This document shows, piece after piece, positions 7,563 through 15,844 of a stretch of DNA of 64,000 nt (position 1 is its first letter; every line of letters starts with the position of its first letter). Origin of the DNA: Rathayibacter sp. VKM Ac-2804 (GTDB taxonomy: Bacteria > Actinomycetota > Actinomycetes > Actinomycetales > Microbacteriaceae); NCBI RefSeq assembly GCF_009866655.1, contig NZ_CP047420.1, positions 2,728,001-2,792,000 of the forward strand, written 5' to 3'. Below the pieces are notes generated by a model that searched no databases, was not told where the DNA came from, and saw only the letters and a list, made by a program, of their open reading frames with translations. Position numbers and translations under genes: made by a program.

Positions 7563-8609
7563 TCAGCGCTCGGCGAGCAGCTCGCGGACGCGCGGGATCA
7601 CCTGCGTGCCGTAGAGCTCGATGTTGCGCATGATCGCGGCGTGCGGCAGGGTTCCGGCGCTGTACTTGAGATCGAAGCGGTCGATGCCCAGGGCGCCGAC
7701 CGTGCTCGCGATCTTCCGGGCGACCGTCTCGGGAGAGCCGAGGTGGAGCGCGCCGTCGGGGCCGGCCTCCTCGGCGAAGCGCTCGCGGGTGAGCGGGGCC
7801 CAGCCGCGCTCGCGGCCGATCGAGTCGAGCATGCCCTTGTAGTGGCCGAAGTACAGCTCGTGCGCCTCCTCGTCGGTGTCGGCGATGAAGCCGGGCGAGT
7901 GCACGGCGACGGGCAGGCGCGGCTGATCGAGCTGGTCGAGGGCGCGGCCGAAGAGGTCGACGTAGGGGCGGAACCGGGCGGGAGCGCCGCCGATGATCGC
8001 GAGGACCAGCGGGAAGCCGAAGCGCGCGGCACGGACGACCGACTCGGGGCTGCCGCCGACGCCGATCCAGGTGCGCAGGCGGCGCTCGCCCTCCATCGTC
8101 GGGTAGACGCTCTGCTCGGTCAGCGCCGGGCGGACCGTGCCCTGCCAGGTGACGGGGCCGCCCTGGACGAGCTCGTGGAAGAGCTCGAGCTTCTCCTCGA
8201 AGAGGACCTCGTACTGGGAGAGGTCGAGACCGAAGAGCGGGAACGACTCGGTGAAGGAGCCGCGGCCGAGGATGACCTCGGCGCGGCCGTTCGAGAGGCC
8301 GTCGAGGGTGGCGAAGCGCTGGTAGACGCGCACGGGGTCGTCGGAGGAGAGCACGGTGACGGCGGAGCCGAGGTGGATGCGCTCGGTCTTCGCGGCGATC
8401 GCGGCGAGCACGACGTCGGGCGCGCTGACGGCGAAGTCGGCGCGGTGGTGCTCGCCCACGCCGAAGAAGTCGAGACCGACCGCGTCGGCGAGGACGCCCT
8501 CCTCGACCACGTCGCGCAGGACCTGGCCGTGCGACTGGAGCGTGCCGTCGGCCGCGGCCGTGACGTCACCGAAGGTGTCGACACCGAACTTGATTTCATG
8601 CGTACTCAT
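7563..8609 (-). CDS. LLM-class flavin-dependent oxidoreductase
   Basis: A 348-residue bacterial-luciferase-like monooxygenase family protein. It begins EIKFGVDTFGDVT and shows LDFFGVGEHHRADFAVSAP, VTVLSSDDPVRVYQ, ILGRGSFTESFPLFG and WIGVGGSPESV, the pattern of the subgroup with conserved names such as Atu2307/SP_0267. FMNH2 (or F420) is the expected cofactor; the substrate is unknown. ATG 8609 has GGAGG on the minus strand 12 bases upstream and overlaps the TGA of the upstream uracil glycosylase gene in an ATGA junction (8606-8609), so the two genes are translationally coupled although their known functions are unrelated. Confidence 0.85.
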   Translation of the reverse strand: MSTHEIKFGVDTFGDVTAAADGTLQSHGQVLRDVVEEGVLADAVGLDFFGVGEHHRADFAVSAPDVVLAAIAAKTERIHLGSAVTVLSSDDPVRVYQRFATLDGLSNGRAEVILGRGSFTESFPLFGLDLSQYEVLFEEKLELFHELVQGGPVTWQGTVRPALTEQSVYPTMEGERRLRTWIGVGGSPESVVRAARFGFPLVLAIIGGAPARFRPYVDLFGRALDQLDQPRLPVAVHSPGFIADTDEEAHELYFGHYKGMLDSIGRERGWAPLTRERFAEEAGPDGALHLGSPETVARKIASTVGALGIDRFDLKYSAGTLPHAAIMRNIELYGTQVIPRVRELLAER

Positions 8610-9196
8610 GGACTTTGCAACCTCCGAGGGTCGGGGACTATTCCGGCCGCCACGGCCGGCTCGCGGTAGGCCAGCCCGAGCGACGCGACGGTGTCGTGCG
8701 CGTTCAGGCCGCTGGGATTCGGGAGGACCCAGAGCGGCGCCCCGGCGATCGGCTCCTCCTGGCGGCCCTGGCGGGCGCTCTTCCGGGCGAAGGCGGCGCG
8801 GTAGGCGGTGATGCCGACTATCGCGACGGCGGCGGGGCGGACCCGCTCGACCGTGCGGACCAGGCGCTCGGCGCCGGCGCGGAGCTCCTCGGGCGTGAGC
8901 TCGTGGGCGCGCGCGGTGGCCCGGGGCGCGAGGTTGGTGATGCCGACGCCGCGGTCGCTGAGCGCGCGGCGGTCCTCGGCGCTCATCCCCTCGGAGACGC
9001 GGAGCACGCGGTCGAGGATGCCGGCGGCCGCGAGGGCCGGGTAGAAGCGGTTGCCGGGGTGCGCGAAGTGCGCGCCGGTCGCGGCCGTCCAGAGTCCGGG
9101 GTTGATGCCGACGAAGAGGAGGCGGACGTCGCCGTGGAGCAGGTCCTCGACGGTGCGGTCGCGGTACGAGGCGAGCTCGGCGCGGGAGAACGGCAT
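8606..9196 (-). CDS. mug: G/U mismatch-specific DNA glycosylase (Mug/TDG type)
   Basis: A 196-residue base-excision repair enzyme of uracil-DNA glycosylase family 2. The active-site segment is LLFVGINPGLWTAATGAHF (GINPG motif) with the following HPGNRFYPAL. The intercalation loop is NPSGLN, found in LWVLPNPSGLNAHDTV. The length matches E. coli Mug (168) plus short extensions. It removes uracil or thymine from G mismatches, which matters in a high-GC genome prone to cytosine deamination. ATG 9196 starts the domain; the frame runs on upstream without homology. It is coupled by ATGA to the LLM oxidoreductase downstream. Confidence 0.9.
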   Translation of the reverse strand: MPFSRAELASYRDRTVEDLLHGDVRLLFVGINPGLWTAATGAHFAHPGNRFYPALAAAGILDRVLRVSEGMSAEDRRALSDRGVGITNLAPRATARAHELTPEELRAGAERLVRTVERVRPAAVAIVGITAYRAAFARKSARQGRQEEPIAGAPLWVLPNPSGLNAHDTVASLGLAYREPAVAAGIVPDPRRLQSP

Positions 9197-9276
9197 GCGG
9201 CCATCCTGCCGTGCGGGCCGCCTGCCCTGCGCCCCGCCTGCCTCGCGCGCTGGGCCGACGGTGGCAGCATGGGGGC

Positions 9277-9534
9277 ATGACGAACGCATCGCAGGACCAC
9301 CCGATTCAGCACGGCAGCGACGACGCACCCCTGGACGAGAAGCTCCGCGGCATCCTGCTGCAGGTCGCCGGCGACGCCGAGCTCCGACCCGAGGAGGACG
9401 TCGAGGCCCTGCTGCGCCAGCGCCTGCGCGACACGCGCATCGAGATCGCGGAGGAGCACATCGCGGGGCTGGCGAAGCGGATCCCTGGGCTGACGCAGCG
9501 CGGCGGCGGCGACCTGAGCCCCGGCGCGCACTGA
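9277..9534 (+). CDS. hypothetical small acidic protein, 85 aa
   Basis: An 85-residue soluble protein, no named family recognised. The middle is predicted helical: LDEKLRGILLQVAGDAELRP, EEDVEALLRQRLRDTRIEI, AEEHIAGLAKRI. The ends are disordered (N-terminal TNASQDHPIQHGSDD, C-terminal GGGDLSPGAH). No cysteines, no membrane segment. The clear charge pattern and Met start at 9277, with the frame beginning right after the divergent mug promoter region, make it likely to be real. It is convergent with the Lrp gene, with only 27 bp between stops. Function unknown. Confidence 0.65.
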   Translation: MTNASQDHPIQHGSDDAPLDEKLRGILLQVAGDAELRPEEDVEALLRQRLRDTRIEIAEEHIAGLAKRIPGLTQRGGGDLSPGAH

Positions 9535-9561
9535 GTTCCGACGTGCTGTGAGCGCGCCGCG

Positions 9562-10089
9562 TCACTCCGGGAGCGCCGGTCCCTTCCTGTGGTGGTCGAA
9601 GACGAGGCTCGTCCTCGTCGAGGCGACCGCCGGGTGCGCCGAGAGGTTCGACACCACGAAGTCGCGGATGTCGTTCGAGTCGCGCACGGCGACGTGCAGG
9701 AGGAAGTCCTCCGAACCGCCCAGGAAGAACAGCTGGACGACCTCGGGCAGCGCGCGGATCTCCTCGGCGAACCGCGTGATCGCCTGGCGCTGACCGGCGC
9801 GGATGTTGACGCTGATCAGCGCCTGCAGGGTCAGCCCCAGGGCCGCGGGGTCGAGCTCGGCGGTGAAGCCGGTGATGATGCCCCGATCCACGAGCGAGCG
9901 CACCCGCGAGACGCAGGTCGAGGGAGCGATGCCCGCCCTCTCGGCGAGGCGGCTGTTCGGCGTGCGCGCATCGGCGCGCAGCTGTCGGACGAGGGTGCGG
10001 TCGATCGGATCGAGATCGCCCAGGTCGTGCAGATCATGCGGTCTCACGGCGGCGCCGCCCTTCTCGATCGCGGATCCTGCGGCTCGCAC
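9562..10089 (-). CDS. Lrp/AsnC family transcriptional regulator
   Basis: A 175-residue regulator with an N-terminal winged HTH (LDPIDRTLVRQLRADARTPN, then LAERAGIAPSTCVSRVRSL) and a C-terminal RAM ligand-binding domain (SVNIRAGQRQAITRFAEEIR, VVQLFFLGGSEDFLLHVAV). It is divergent from alanine dehydrogenase, the arrangement of AldR/ald in mycobacteria, so an alanine-responsive activator or repressor of ald is the natural reading. The start is GTG at 10089; an internal GTG at 10047, still upstream of the HTH, is possible. The shared 86-bp intergenic region should hold the operator. Confidence 0.9.
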   Translation of the reverse strand: MRAAGSAIEKGGAAVRPHDLHDLGDLDPIDRTLVRQLRADARTPNSRLAERAGIAPSTCVSRVRSLVDRGIITGFTAELDPAALGLTLQALISVNIRAGQRQAITRFAEEIRALPEVVQLFFLGGSEDFLLHVAVRDSNDIRDFVVSNLSAHPAVASTRTSLVFDHHRKGPALPE

Positions 10090-10113
10090 TGCGAATACCG
10101 ACGATCCTGCGGA

Positions 10114-10132
10114 TGTTCTCCCGTTCGAAACA
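10114..10132. promoter_or_regulatory. candidate Lrp operator in the lrp/ald intergenic region
   Basis: An imperfect dyad, TGTTCTCCCGTTCGAAACA, with outer arms TGTT/AACA around a TTCGAA core, lies between the divergent lrp and ald starts. The surrounding TGCGGAT...TTCGCA (about 10108-10144) gives a wider partial dyad. Lrp-family sites are degenerate, so this is only a position to test. The ald ribosome-binding site GAAGGAG follows at 10163-10169. Confidence 0.35.
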
Positions 10133-10175
10133 TGATCTTCGCACGATAGGGGCAGTCCACCGCGAAGGAGCAGTC

Positions 10176-11291
10176 ATGCGCATCGGCATCCCCACCGAGA
10201 TCAAGAACAACGAGAACCGCGTCGCCGCCACGCCCGCCGGCGTGCACGAGCTCGTGCGGCGCGGGCACGAGGTGCTGGTCGAGGCGGGCGCCGGCCTGGG
10301 CTCGCGGGTCTCGGACGAGGACTTCGCTGCCGCCGGCGCCCGGATCGCCGCGGGGCCGGACGAGGTCTGGGGCGAGGCCGACCTGGTCCTCAAGGTCAAG
10401 GAGCCGATCGAGGCGGAGTACCCGCGGATGCGCTCCGGGCAGATCCTCTTCACCTACCTGCACCTCGCCGCCTCCCGCGCATGCACGGACGCGCTGCTCG
10501 CCGCCGGCACCACCGCGATCGCCTACGAGACGGTGCAGCTGCCGGATCGCCACCTGCCCCTCCTCTCGCCGATGAGCGAGGTCGCCGGGCGGCTCTCGAT
10601 CACCGTCGGCGGCTACCACCTGATGCGCGCGGCCGGCGGGCGCGGCACCCTGCTCGGCGGGGTCCCTGGAACGCCGAAGGCGAAGGTCGTCGTCATCGGC
10701 GGCGGCGTGGCCGGGGAGCACGCGGCCGCGAACGCGCTCGGCATGGGCGCCGACGTCACCGTGGTGGACCTGTCGATCCCGCGGCTGCGCGAGCTCGAGG
10801 CGCGCTTCGACGGGCGAGTCCAGACCCGCGCCTCCTCGGCGTACGAGATCGCCGCGCAGGTGGCGGAGGCGGACCTGGTGATCGGGTCGGTGCTGATCCC
10901 CGGTGCGCGGGCGCCGAAGCTCGTCACGGACGAGATGGTGGCGACCATGAAGCCCGGATCGGTGCTGGTCGACATCGCGATCGACCAGGGCGGCTGCTTC
11001 GAGGGATCGCGGCCGACGACCCACGACGACCCGGTCTTCGCGGTGCACGACAGCGTCTACTACTGCGTCGCCAACATGCCCGGCGCGGTGCCCGAGACAT
11101 CGACGCGGGCGCTGACCAACGCGACGCTCCCCTACGTCGTCGCCCTGGCGGATCGCGGCTGGAAGGCGGCGCTCGCGGCGGATCCGGCGCTCGCGAAGGG
11201 GCTCAGCACGCACGACGGGCAGGTCGTGAACGCGGCGGTCGCCGAGGCGTTCGGGCTGCCGGCGGCGAGCCTCGAGGCGCTGCTGAGCTAG
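10176..11291 (+). CDS. ald: alanine dehydrogenase
   Basis: NAD-dependent L-alanine dehydrogenase, 371 residues, the usual family length. It interconverts alanine with pyruvate and ammonia in the cytosol. Seen: [20 protein letters not shown] at the N-terminus (substrate Arg in ENRVA), [11 protein letters not shown] with the catalytic Lys, the histidine in LFTYLHLA, and the Rossmann motif [12 protein letters not shown]. The C-terminal [14 protein letters not shown] and [16 protein letters not shown] are strongly conserved. ATG 10176 has a good Shine-Dalgarno GAAGGAG. Its stop overlaps the stop of the convergent gluconokinase gene within a single CTAG. Confidence 0.96.
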   Translation: MRIGIPTEIKNNENRVAATPAGVHELVRRGHEVLVEAGAGLGSRVSDEDFAAAGARIAAGPDEVWGEADLVLKVKEPIEAEYPRMRSGQILFTYLHLAASRACTDALLAAGTTAIAYETVQLPDRHLPLLSPMSEVAGRLSITVGGYHLMRAAGGRGTLLGGVPGTPKAKVVVIGGGVAGEHAAANALGMGADVTVVDLSIPRLRELEARFDGRVQTRASSAYEIAAQVAEADLVIGSVLIPGARAPKLVTDEMVATMKPGSVLVDIAIDQGGCFEGSRPTTHDDPVFAVHDSVYYCVANMPGAVPETSTRALTNATLPYVVALADRGWKAALAADPALAKGLSTHDGQVVNAAVAEAFGLPAASLEALLS

Positions 11292-11821
11292 GCGGCCTGC
11301 AGGCCGAGGGTCGCGACGATCTGCGCGATCTCGTCCTCTGGCGCTGCGGCGAGATCGACGGTGACGTGCCGCTCGTCGTCGCCGAGCGGCTCGAGGGCCT
11401 CGAACTGCGAGTCGAGCAGGGCGGGCGGCATGAAGTGGCCGGTGCGCGCGCCGAGGCGGTCGGCGATGAGCTCGCGCGTGCCGGCGAGGTGCACGAAGGC
11501 GAGGTCGTCGCGACGGAGGACGTCGCGGTAGCGCCGGCGCAGGGCGGAGCAGGTGACGACGACGGGGTCGCCGGCGCTGACGAGGGTGTCGATGCGGGCG
11601 GAGATCGTCTCGAGCCAGGGGGCGCGGTCCTCGTCGGTGAGGGGGGTGCCCTCGGCCATCTTCGCGACGTTCGCGGCGGGGTGCAGGTCGTCGCCCTCGA
11701 CGAACGTCCAGCCGAGGCGATCGGCGAGCAGCCGGGCGATCGTGGACTTGCCACTGCCGGAGACGCCCATGACGACGAGGGCGCGGACGGGAGCGGCGGC
11801 GGAGGTGGCCGGTTCGATCAT
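11288..11821 (-). CDS. gntK: gluconokinase
   Basis: A 177-residue P-loop kinase that phosphorylates D-gluconate to 6-phosphogluconate, feeding the pentose phosphate pathway. Walker A is [17 protein letters not shown], followed by the GntK signature [19 protein letters not shown] and [12 protein letters not shown], then [15 protein letters not shown] and [18 protein letters not shown]. It is divergent from a FadR-type GntR regulator whose gene starts 62 bp away; the pair looks like a gluconate-responsive switch. No gluconate permease is adjacent. The TAG stop shares the sequence CTAG with the ald stop on the other strand. Confidence 0.95.
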   Translation of the reverse strand: MIEPATSAAAPVRALVVMGVSGSGKSTIARLLADRLGWTFVEGDDLHPAANVAKMAEGTPLTDEDRAPWLETISARIDTLVSAGDPVVVTCSALRRRYRDVLRRDDLAFVHLAGTRELIADRLGARTGHFMPPALLDSQFEALEPLGDDERHVTVDLAAAPEDEIAQIVATLGLQAA

Positions 11822-11831
11822 GGCTTCGATT

Positions 11832-11842
11832 ATGTCGGACGA
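11832..11842. promoter_or_regulatory. candidate FadR/GntR operator between gntK and its regulator
   Basis: The sequence TGTCGGACG contains the GT-N3-AC core (GTC-G-GAC palindrome at 11834-11840) expected for FadR-subfamily GntR proteins. It sits 42 bp upstream of the regulator's ATG and right at the gntK start region, where binding could control both genes. Short motif, so only suggestive. Confidence 0.4.
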
Positions 11843-11883
11843 ATAGCTGGCCGGGCGAGGCCCCCCGCCGGAATACTGAGGGC

Positions 11884-12576
11884 ATGGACGGACCGCGCTC
11901 GCTGCACGAGGCGGTGCTCGACGAGCTGGGGGCGCAGATCGTGCAGGGGGCGCTCGCGCCGGGCAGCGTCTTCAGTGCCGACGAGCGGGCCGAGCGCCGC
12001 GGGGTGTCGCGCTCGGTGATGCGCGAGGCGGTGCGGGTGCTGGAGTCGCTCGGGCTGGTGGTGTCGCGGCGGCGGGCGGGCACGCGGGTGCAGCCTCCCG
12101 AGTGCTGGAACGCGCTGGATCCGCGGGTGATCGGCTGGAGCCTCGACGGACCGGACCGGCAGGCGCAGCTGCATCGGCTGAGCCAGCTGCGCCTCGGCGT
12201 GGAGCCGCTGGCCGCCCGGCTCGCGGCGGGGCAGGCGTCGAGCGAGCAGGCGGCCGCGCTCGTGGCGGCGGCGGGTGGGATGGCGGAGCACGCGCGGGCG
12301 GCGGACCGGGCGGCGTACCTCGCCTCCGACACCGCGTTCCACCGGACGCTGCTGGCCGCCTCGGGGAATCCGCTGCTCGCGCAGCTGGGCGATCTGGTCG
12401 CGGAGGTGCTCGCGGGGCGCACGCGGCATGCGCTGATGCCTCACGAGGCGGACTCGGAGGCGGTCCGGCTGCATCGGGCCGTAGCGGCAGCTGTGGTGGA
12501 GGGCGATGGCGGAGCGGCGGAGGCGGCGATGCGCGCGATCGTCGAGGAGGCGGACCGGGCGGTGCAGGCGGGGTGA
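11884..12576 (+). CDS. FadR-subfamily GntR transcriptional regulator
   Basis: A 230-residue regulator. The N-terminal winged HTH reads [20 protein letters not shown], then [20 protein letters not shown], with the arm [13 protein letters not shown]. The all-helical FCD effector domain follows ([15 protein letters not shown] with acidic/His metal-site residues, [27 protein letters not shown]). By family and its divergent position it should repress gntK and respond to gluconate or 6-phosphogluconate. A TATACT-like AATACT at 11872-11877 sits six bases before ATG 11884, so the transcript may be leaderless, though TGAGGG could act as a weak ribosome site. Confidence 0.88.
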   Translation: MDGPRSLHEAVLDELGAQIVQGALAPGSVFSADERAERRGVSRSVMREAVRVLESLGLVVSRRRAGTRVQPPECWNALDPRVIGWSLDGPDRQAQLHRLSQLRLGVEPLAARLAAGQASSEQAAALVAAAGGMAEHARAADRAAYLASDTAFHRTLLAASGNPLLAQLGDLVAEVLAGRTRHALMPHEADSEAVRLHRAVAAAVVEGDGGAAEAAMRAIVEEADRAVQAG

Positions 12577-13192
12577 GTGCGGGGGGCTGATGGTTGGCGG
12601 GGCGGGTCTCGATACGCCCTGCGGGCTACTCGACCAGCATGCAGGTCCGGTACTCCTGCGCGCTCGCCGCGCTGCGGCCCTCCATGCTGATCGAGTAGCC
12701 CTCGGGGAGGGCGTATCGAGATCCGCGAGCGCCAGAAGGACGACTCTGCAGACCCGTTCTGCTGGTGACGGTGGGTCTCGATACGCCCCTCCGGGGATAC
12801 TCGACCAGCATGTTCTGCGGGCGTCTCTTCCGAGTGGATCCACCGCCGTCTGGTGGGTGGGTCTCGATACGCGCTGCGCGCTACTCGACCAGCATGCAGG
12901 ACCAGCATTCCTGCATGCTCGCCGCGCTGCGGCGCTCCATGCTGATCGAGTAGGCCGCGGAGCGGGCGTATCGAGATCCACGAGCCCCAGAAGGACGAGT
13001 CTGCAGACCCGCCCTTCTGGGGACGGCGGGTCTCGATACGCCCCTGCGGGGCTACTCGACCAGCATGACGCGGCGCCGCCGCGTCCTTTCCCTCACCACT
13101 GAGACACGAAGCGGCTGAGGGCGCGCTTCGGAGAGGGGGCGGCCCATGCTGATCGATAGCCCTCGCAGAGAGCGTCTCGAGATCCACCCGCG
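12577..13192. repeat. non-coding repeat cluster, seven copies of the GTCTCGATACG element
   Basis: This 616-bp gap contains no gene. It holds about seven copies, in alternating orientation, of a 38-42 bp element whose ends read GGGTCTCGATACGCCC and CTACTCGACCAGCATG. Direct copies start near 12604, 12772, 12858 and 13028; inverted copies near 12683, 12939 and 13146. Neighbouring inverted copies can fold into long hairpins. Between them recurs a second segment, AGAAGGACGANTCTGCAGACCC, which at 12985-13022 forms a 9-bp hairpin (CCCCAGAAG/CTTCTGGGG) around GTCTGCAGAC. The same family recurs near 14.7, 34.5, 37.7, 51.7 and 60.3 kb. Confidence 0.9.
13028..13116 (+). repeat. 89-bp direct repeat, left copy flanking the DUF222-HNH gene
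   Basis: Joins one GTCTCGATACG element to a second block that begins GACGCGGCGCCGCCGCGTC (a 19-bp near-perfect palindrome) and continues CTTTCCCTCACCACTGAGAC. It matches 14743-14831 at 84 of 89 positions in the same orientation. The palindrome followed by CTTTCCCT could also act as a rightward terminator. Confidence 0.85.
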
Positions 13193-14500
13193 TCAGAACG
13201 GTGCGGGTATGTCGTCGAAGCGAGGCTTCGGCGGCGGGTCCGGCGGGCGGCCCGGGAGCGGGGGTGGTCGGTTGCCGATCCGGCGGCCGGTCGGGCTCGT
13301 CCAGACGAGGGTTCCTCGGTGGTCGATCCGGTCGTAGCTCCACTGTTCGCCGTGCCGGACGTGGTGGTGGGACGTGCAGAGGCTCACGAGGTTCTCGAGG
13401 GAGGTCTCGCCGCCGTTGCGCCATTCGAGGGTGTGGTCGGCCTCGGCGGTCGAAGCGCGGCGGGTGCAGCCGGGGAAGCGGCAGGTCTGGTCGCGCAGCT
13501 GGAGGTGGAGGCGCATCCGGGCGGGCGGGAGGCGCTGAGTGCGGCCGACGGAGACGACGGCGCCGGTGTCCGGGTCGGTGAGGACTCGGGTGAACGAGGC
13601 GGCGGTGCGGATCAGCTCGCGCGCGACGTCCGCGGGGACGGGGCCGTAGCCGTCGAGGTCGGCGGGCGCGTCGTCGAGACCGACGGCGGTGGACGCCGCG
13701 AGGGTGAGGCGGACCTCGGCGCGGACTCCGGGAACGTAGGTCGGGTCGGGCCGGCGACCGACATCGGGAGTCGTCCCGGCGATTTCGCCGTCGCAGAGGA
13801 GGTCGACGGCCGCGTCGGCGCTGAGTTGCTGGAGGGTGCGCGGGTCGCCCTCGTCGCGGAGGATGCGGGCGACACGGCGGAGACGGTCGTAGGCGCCCGC
13901 CACTGCCGGCGCGGGAGCGTACAGGCAGAGCGTCGCCATGCCGTCGACGTCCGGGGTGACCCAGACCGCACGGTCCTCGCGGGCTCGGATGTGCCGCTCG
14001 GCGAGGGGCTGCTCGTGGAGCTCCTCGCGCCAGCGGACGAGGGCTCGGCGCAACTGCGTCGTCGTCATCGTGAGGGCGGCGTCGGCGGCGCGCTCGTCGA
14101 GTGCGGCGCGGGACTCGGCGGGGAGGCTGCTCGCGGTCGCGCAGATCGCCTCGGCGATCTCCCAGTAGATGCGGGCGCCGGCGAGCAGGGCGCGCGTGAG
14201 CGGGAGGTGCTCGATCAGCAGCTGCGCCTGCTCGAGGAGTCGCGAGGCGTCCCGCTCGGACAGGAGCATCGCGGCGGCGAGCTCGGCGCGGACGGAGCGC
14301 TCGAAGAGGTCCCGGCTCTCGCTGCGAGAGGCGCCGCGAGCGAAACGGTCCAGGCGGGCGAGGGCGGTGCGGTAGCCGTCGTAGACCTCCTCGGCGGCGG
14401 CGAGCTTCTCCGGGGCGGCGGCTCGGGTGCGAGCGGCGGCGCGGTCGAAGCAGGCCTGCACGTGGGCCAGCGCGTCGTCGTCCGCTCCGTGGTCTGTCAT
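13193..14500 (-). CDS. DUF222 / HNH endonuclease domain protein (13E12-type)
   Basis: A 435-residue protein. The N-terminal two-thirds is the helical DUF222 (13E12 repeat family) domain. The C-terminal third is an HNH nuclease: CRFPGCTRRASTAEADHTLE with WRNGGETSLENLVSLCTSHH, giving the paired metal-site cysteines, the catalytic HNH-type residues and the final histidines. A proline-rich tail (RPPPLPGRPPDPPPKP) ends the protein. Such genes are multicopy in Microbacteriaceae and mycobacteria and are of unknown role. This copy is flanked on both sides by 89-bp direct repeats and other repeat elements, which suggests it moves or recombines. ATG 14500 is the first start in frame. Confidence 0.9.
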   Translation of the reverse strand: MTDHGADDDALAHVQACFDRAAARTRAAAPEKLAAAEEVYDGYRTALARLDRFARGASRSESRDLFERSVRAELAAAMLLSERDASRLLEQAQLLIEHLPLTRALLAGARIYWEIAEAICATASSLPAESRAALDERAADAALTMTTTQLRRALVRWREELHEQPLAERHIRAREDRAVWVTPDVDGMATLCLYAPAPAVAGAYDRLRRVARILRDEGDPRTLQQLSADAAVDLLCDGEIAGTTPDVGRRPDPTYVPGVRAEVRLTLAASTAVGLDDAPADLDGYGPVPADVARELIRTAASFTRVLTDPDTGAVVSVGRTQRLPPARMRLHLQLRDQTCRFPGCTRRASTAEADHTLEWRNGGETSLENLVSLCTSHHHVRHGEQWSYDRIDHRGTLVWTSPTGRRIGNRPPPLPGRPPDPPPKPRFDDIPAPF

Positions 14501-15130
14501 ACGCGTATTGAATCAGGGACCACCGACATGGAGCACGGAGCCGGGGTCGGGTGGGGAGAACGGGGGCGGAAGGGGGCTGTGGAGGAGGCCTCGGGCCGCA
14601 GGTCCGGCGAGGGGGATCTCCTACGAAAGATCGCCTGATACGTATGAGAGAACCAAGCTGATCGAGTAGCCCGCACAGCGGGCGTATCGAGATCCACCAC
14701 CGTCAGAACGCGGGTCTGCAGATCCGCCCTGCTGGTGCCGGAGGGTCTCGATACGCCCCTACGGGGCTACTCGACCAACATGACGCGGCGCAGCCGCGTC
14801 CTTTCCCTCACCACCGAGACGCGAAGCGGCTTCCGCGCTCGATACGCCCTGGGGGCTACTCGACCAGCATGCATGGTGAGCGCAAGGCAGCGGCGGCATG
14901 CGCGCGAACACCATGCGATGGGGGTCTCGATACGCCCTTCGGGCTACTCGACCAGCATGCACGGGGAGCGACGTACGGTGGTGGGTCTCGATACGCCCTT
15001 CGGGCTCCTCGACCAGCATGGGTCGAGCTGCTCCATCGGCGTGGCTCGGGGGCTCGATCGGCAGGGGCGGTGGGCTGCGAATCGGGTGGGGCGGGTTGCT
15101 GCGGGGGCGGGTGGAGCGCACAGTGGAGGG
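14501..15130. repeat. non-coding repeat cluster right of the DUF222-HNH gene
   Basis: A 630-bp gap with no gene I can support. Copies of the GTCTCGATACG/CTACTCGACCAGCATG element lie near 14656-14697 (inverted), 14743-14781, 14838-14872, 14923-14960 and 14981-15020 (all direct). The last four are spaced about 60-95 bp apart, like a degenerating tandem array. The remaining sequence (14520-14650 and 15021-15130) shows nothing recognisable except, presumably, the promoter of the epimerase gene. Confidence 0.85.
14743..14831 (+). repeat. 89-bp direct repeat, right copy flanking the DUF222-HNH gene
   Basis: Same orientation and structure as 13028-13116, with five substitutions. Contains the GACGCGGC/GCCGCGTC dyad and CTTTCCCTCACCACCGAGAC. 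Together the copies bracket a segment of about 1.7 kb carrying one gene. Confidence 0.85.
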
Positions 15131-15820
15131 ATGGTCGAGGGATACTCCTCCGCGCAGGTGCGGGCCGCCGAGGCGCCGCATCTGGCGCGTCGAGAGCCGC
15201 TGATGCAGCGGGCCGCGGACGGGCTCGCGCGCGAGCTGCGGGCCGCGCTCGGCACGCGGAAGGACCGACGCGGTGCGGGCAGCGTGCTCGTGCTGGTCGG
15301 GCCGGGGAACAACGGCGGGGACGCGCTCTACGCGGCGGCCGAGATCTCCTCCTCCGGCAGCGACGTGTCGCTCGTGCTGACCGCCGACCGGGTGCACCAG
15401 CGCGGGCTCGCCGTCGCGCTCGACGACGGCTGCGGCCGCGTCGCCGCCGACGACCCGGCCGCCCTCGCGGCGGCGGTCGCCCGGGCGGACGTGATCGTGG
15501 ACGGGATCCTCGGCATCGGCACGGCGCAGCCGGCGCTGCGCGGGCGGCCGCGCGAGGTGGTGGCGACCGTGATCGAGGCGCTCGGACGCCGCGAGGACGC
15601 GCCCGTCGTGGTCGCCGTGGATCTGCCGAGCGGGATCGGGCCGGACGACGGCGCCGTGCCGGACGAGACCGTCCTGCCCGCCGACGTGACGGTGACGTTC
15701 GGCGCGATCAAGGCGGGGCTGCTGCTCGAGCCGGCGCGCTCCTACGTCGGGCGGATCCGGCTCGTGGACATCGGGCTCGGGCCCGACCTCGCCGGGGTCG
15801 AGCCGATCGTCAGGACGTAG
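15131..15820 (+). CDS. nnrE: NAD(P)H-hydrate epimerase (YjeF N-terminal domain)
   Basis: A 229-residue cytosolic repair enzyme that interconverts R and S forms of hydrated NAD(P)H so the dehydratase can restore the cofactor. It contains the YjeF-N hallmarks: VLVLVGPGNNGGDALYAAAE, ADVIVDGILGIGTAQPALRG, and VVVAVDLPSGIGPDDG with the catalytic aspartate. The ADP/ATP-dependent dehydratase domain (NnrD) is absent, so here the two activities are on separate genes, unlike the fused E. coli protein. ATG 15131 begins the domain; the long upstream open frame is repeat DNA. Confidence 0.9.
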   Translation: MVEGYSSAQVRAAEAPHLARREPLMQRAADGLARELRAALGTRKDRRGAGSVLVLVGPGNNGGDALYAAAEISSSGSDVSLVLTADRVHQRGLAVALDDGCGRVAADDPAALAAAVARADVIVDGILGIGTAQPALRGRPREVVATVIEALGRREDAPVVVAVDLPSGIGPDDGAVPDETVLPADVTVTFGAIKAGLLLEPARSYVGRIRLVDIGLGPDLAGVEPIVRT

Positions 15821-15844
15821 GCGAGCGGATCGGGCCGGCGCAGG

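Noticed and set aside
12603..13103. Small plus-strand frame rich in GGSRYA.LLDQH segments
   Set aside because: The segments are translations of the GTCTCGATACG repeat element; no ribosome site, no independent evidence of coding.
14735..15130. N-terminal extension of the NAD(P)H-hydrate epimerase
   Set aside because: The upstream codons read only repeat elements; the YjeF-N domain starts at ATG 15131.
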